A stretch of DNA of 5,947 nt from Burkholderiaceae bacterium (GTDB taxonomy: Bacteria; Pseudomonadota; Gammaproteobacteria; Burkholderiales; Burkholderiaceae): contig JANWUU010000238.1 in the NCBI GenBank assembly GCA_025057735.1, positions 1-5,947 on the forward strand. Reading direction: 5' to 3'. A program made the position numbers and the translations under genes. The number at the start of each line of letters is the position of its first letter. The first letter of the stretch is position 1. The notes under the pieces are model-generated. The model was not told where the DNA came from. It searched no databases and worked only from the letters and a program-made list of their open reading frames with translations. Of the stretch, positions 5,562-5,947 are shown piece by piece.

Positions 5562-5947
5562 ATGGCGGCTATCGTCCCGCAGCGGCAGGAGGCAGGGCAG
5601 ACGGACGCGGCGTTCGCGGCGGCCTTTGCCGTGCTGGTGCAAGCCGCGGCCGATCGCTACCGCGCCGCCGGCCACACGGCCTACCACTTCGCGCGCGGCA
5701 AGCTGGCCGGTGATCCGGTTTTCGCCGCGCTCCTTGCGCAGCGGTTGATTCCGGACGGCGCGCGCCTGGTCGATCTTGGCTGCGGCCAGGGCGTCCTGCT
5801 CGCGCTGCTGGCGGCGGCACAGGACGAGGCAGTGCGCGTGCGGTGGCCGCAGACCCTGCCGGCGCTGCCGCGCCACGTGCGCGGGCAGGGCGTCGACCTG
5901 CGGACGCGTGCGGTGGCAGCTGCGCGCATCGCGCTCGGGCCGGCGGC
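5562..5947 (+). CDS. Second class I SAM-dependent methyltransferase (3' truncated by window end)
   Basis: The frame from ATG 5562, five bases after the previous stop, stays open to the end of the window, giving 128 codons and two further bases. The segment HFARGKLAGDPVFAALLAQ (about residues 48-66) is followed by motif I as LVDLGCGQG (75-83), and then by RGQGVDLRTRAVAAARIAL near position 107-125, where strand 2 and its acidic residue should lie. The N-terminal pattern of FARGKL, GDPVF and LDLGCGQG resembles the methyltransferase I associate with aryl polyene/xanthomonadin clusters. It is not close to the UbiE-like neighbour, so it is not a tandem duplicate. No strong ribosome binding site precedes it; coupling to the previous gene is likely given the spacing. 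The acceptor cannot be told from this fragment. Confidence 0.8.
   Translation, partial: MAAIVPQRQEAGQTDAAFAAAFAVLVQAAADRYRAAGHTAYHFARGKLAGDPVFAALLAQRLIPDGARLVDLGCGQGVLLALLAAAQDEAVRVRWPQTLPALPRHVRGQGVDLRTRAVAAARIALGPA

Overview
The window is a gene-dense, GC-rich (roughly 70% by eye) stretch in which every credible gene lies on the + strand and nearly all neighbours overlap or almost touch. Composition, codon use and gene content point to a proteobacterium, probably a beta- or gammaproteobacterium (Burkholderiales, Rhodocyclales or Xanthomonadales type). That placement is an inference.

Layout: the last 23 codons of an upstream gene (1-69); two acyl carrier proteins in tandem (56-337 and 334-618); a family 2 glycosyltransferase (650-1435); an LpxL/HtrB-like acyltransferase (1419-2366); a 4HBT/YbgC-type hotdog thioesterase (2363-2797); a FabG-like 3-ketoacyl-ACP reductase (2794-3522); a possible 19-codon mini-ORF bridging the next junction (3519-3578); a FabF-like ketosynthase (3575-4807); a UbiE/COQ5-like methyltransferase (4804-5556); and the 5' part of a second, different class I methyltransferase (5562 to the window end). 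No tRNA, rRNA, CRISPR, insertion sequence, promoter or factor-independent terminator was found. No stretch above about 40 bases lacks a gene.

The combination of two ACPs, GT2, LpxL-like acyltransferase, small thioesterase, KR, KS and SAM methyltransferases is the signature of the aryl polyene (APE)/xanthomonadin family of type II polyketide clusters. These make membrane-anchored yellow polyene carboxylic acids. The KS and KR would extend and reduce an aryl starter on the ACPs, the acyltransferase and glycosyltransferase would attach the polyene to a lipid or sugar anchor, and the methyltransferases would decorate the aryl head. The window is an interior slice: no dehydratase, aryl-ACP ligase, ammonia lyase, chain-length-factor-like second KS, LolA-like protein or MMPL exporter is visible.

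The most interesting points are the compact gene order, which skips genes usually found between these members; a separate GT2 and acyltransferase, often a fusion in related clusters; a 19-codon ORF joined by ATGA overlaps to both neighbours; and two dissimilar methyltransferases in tandem.
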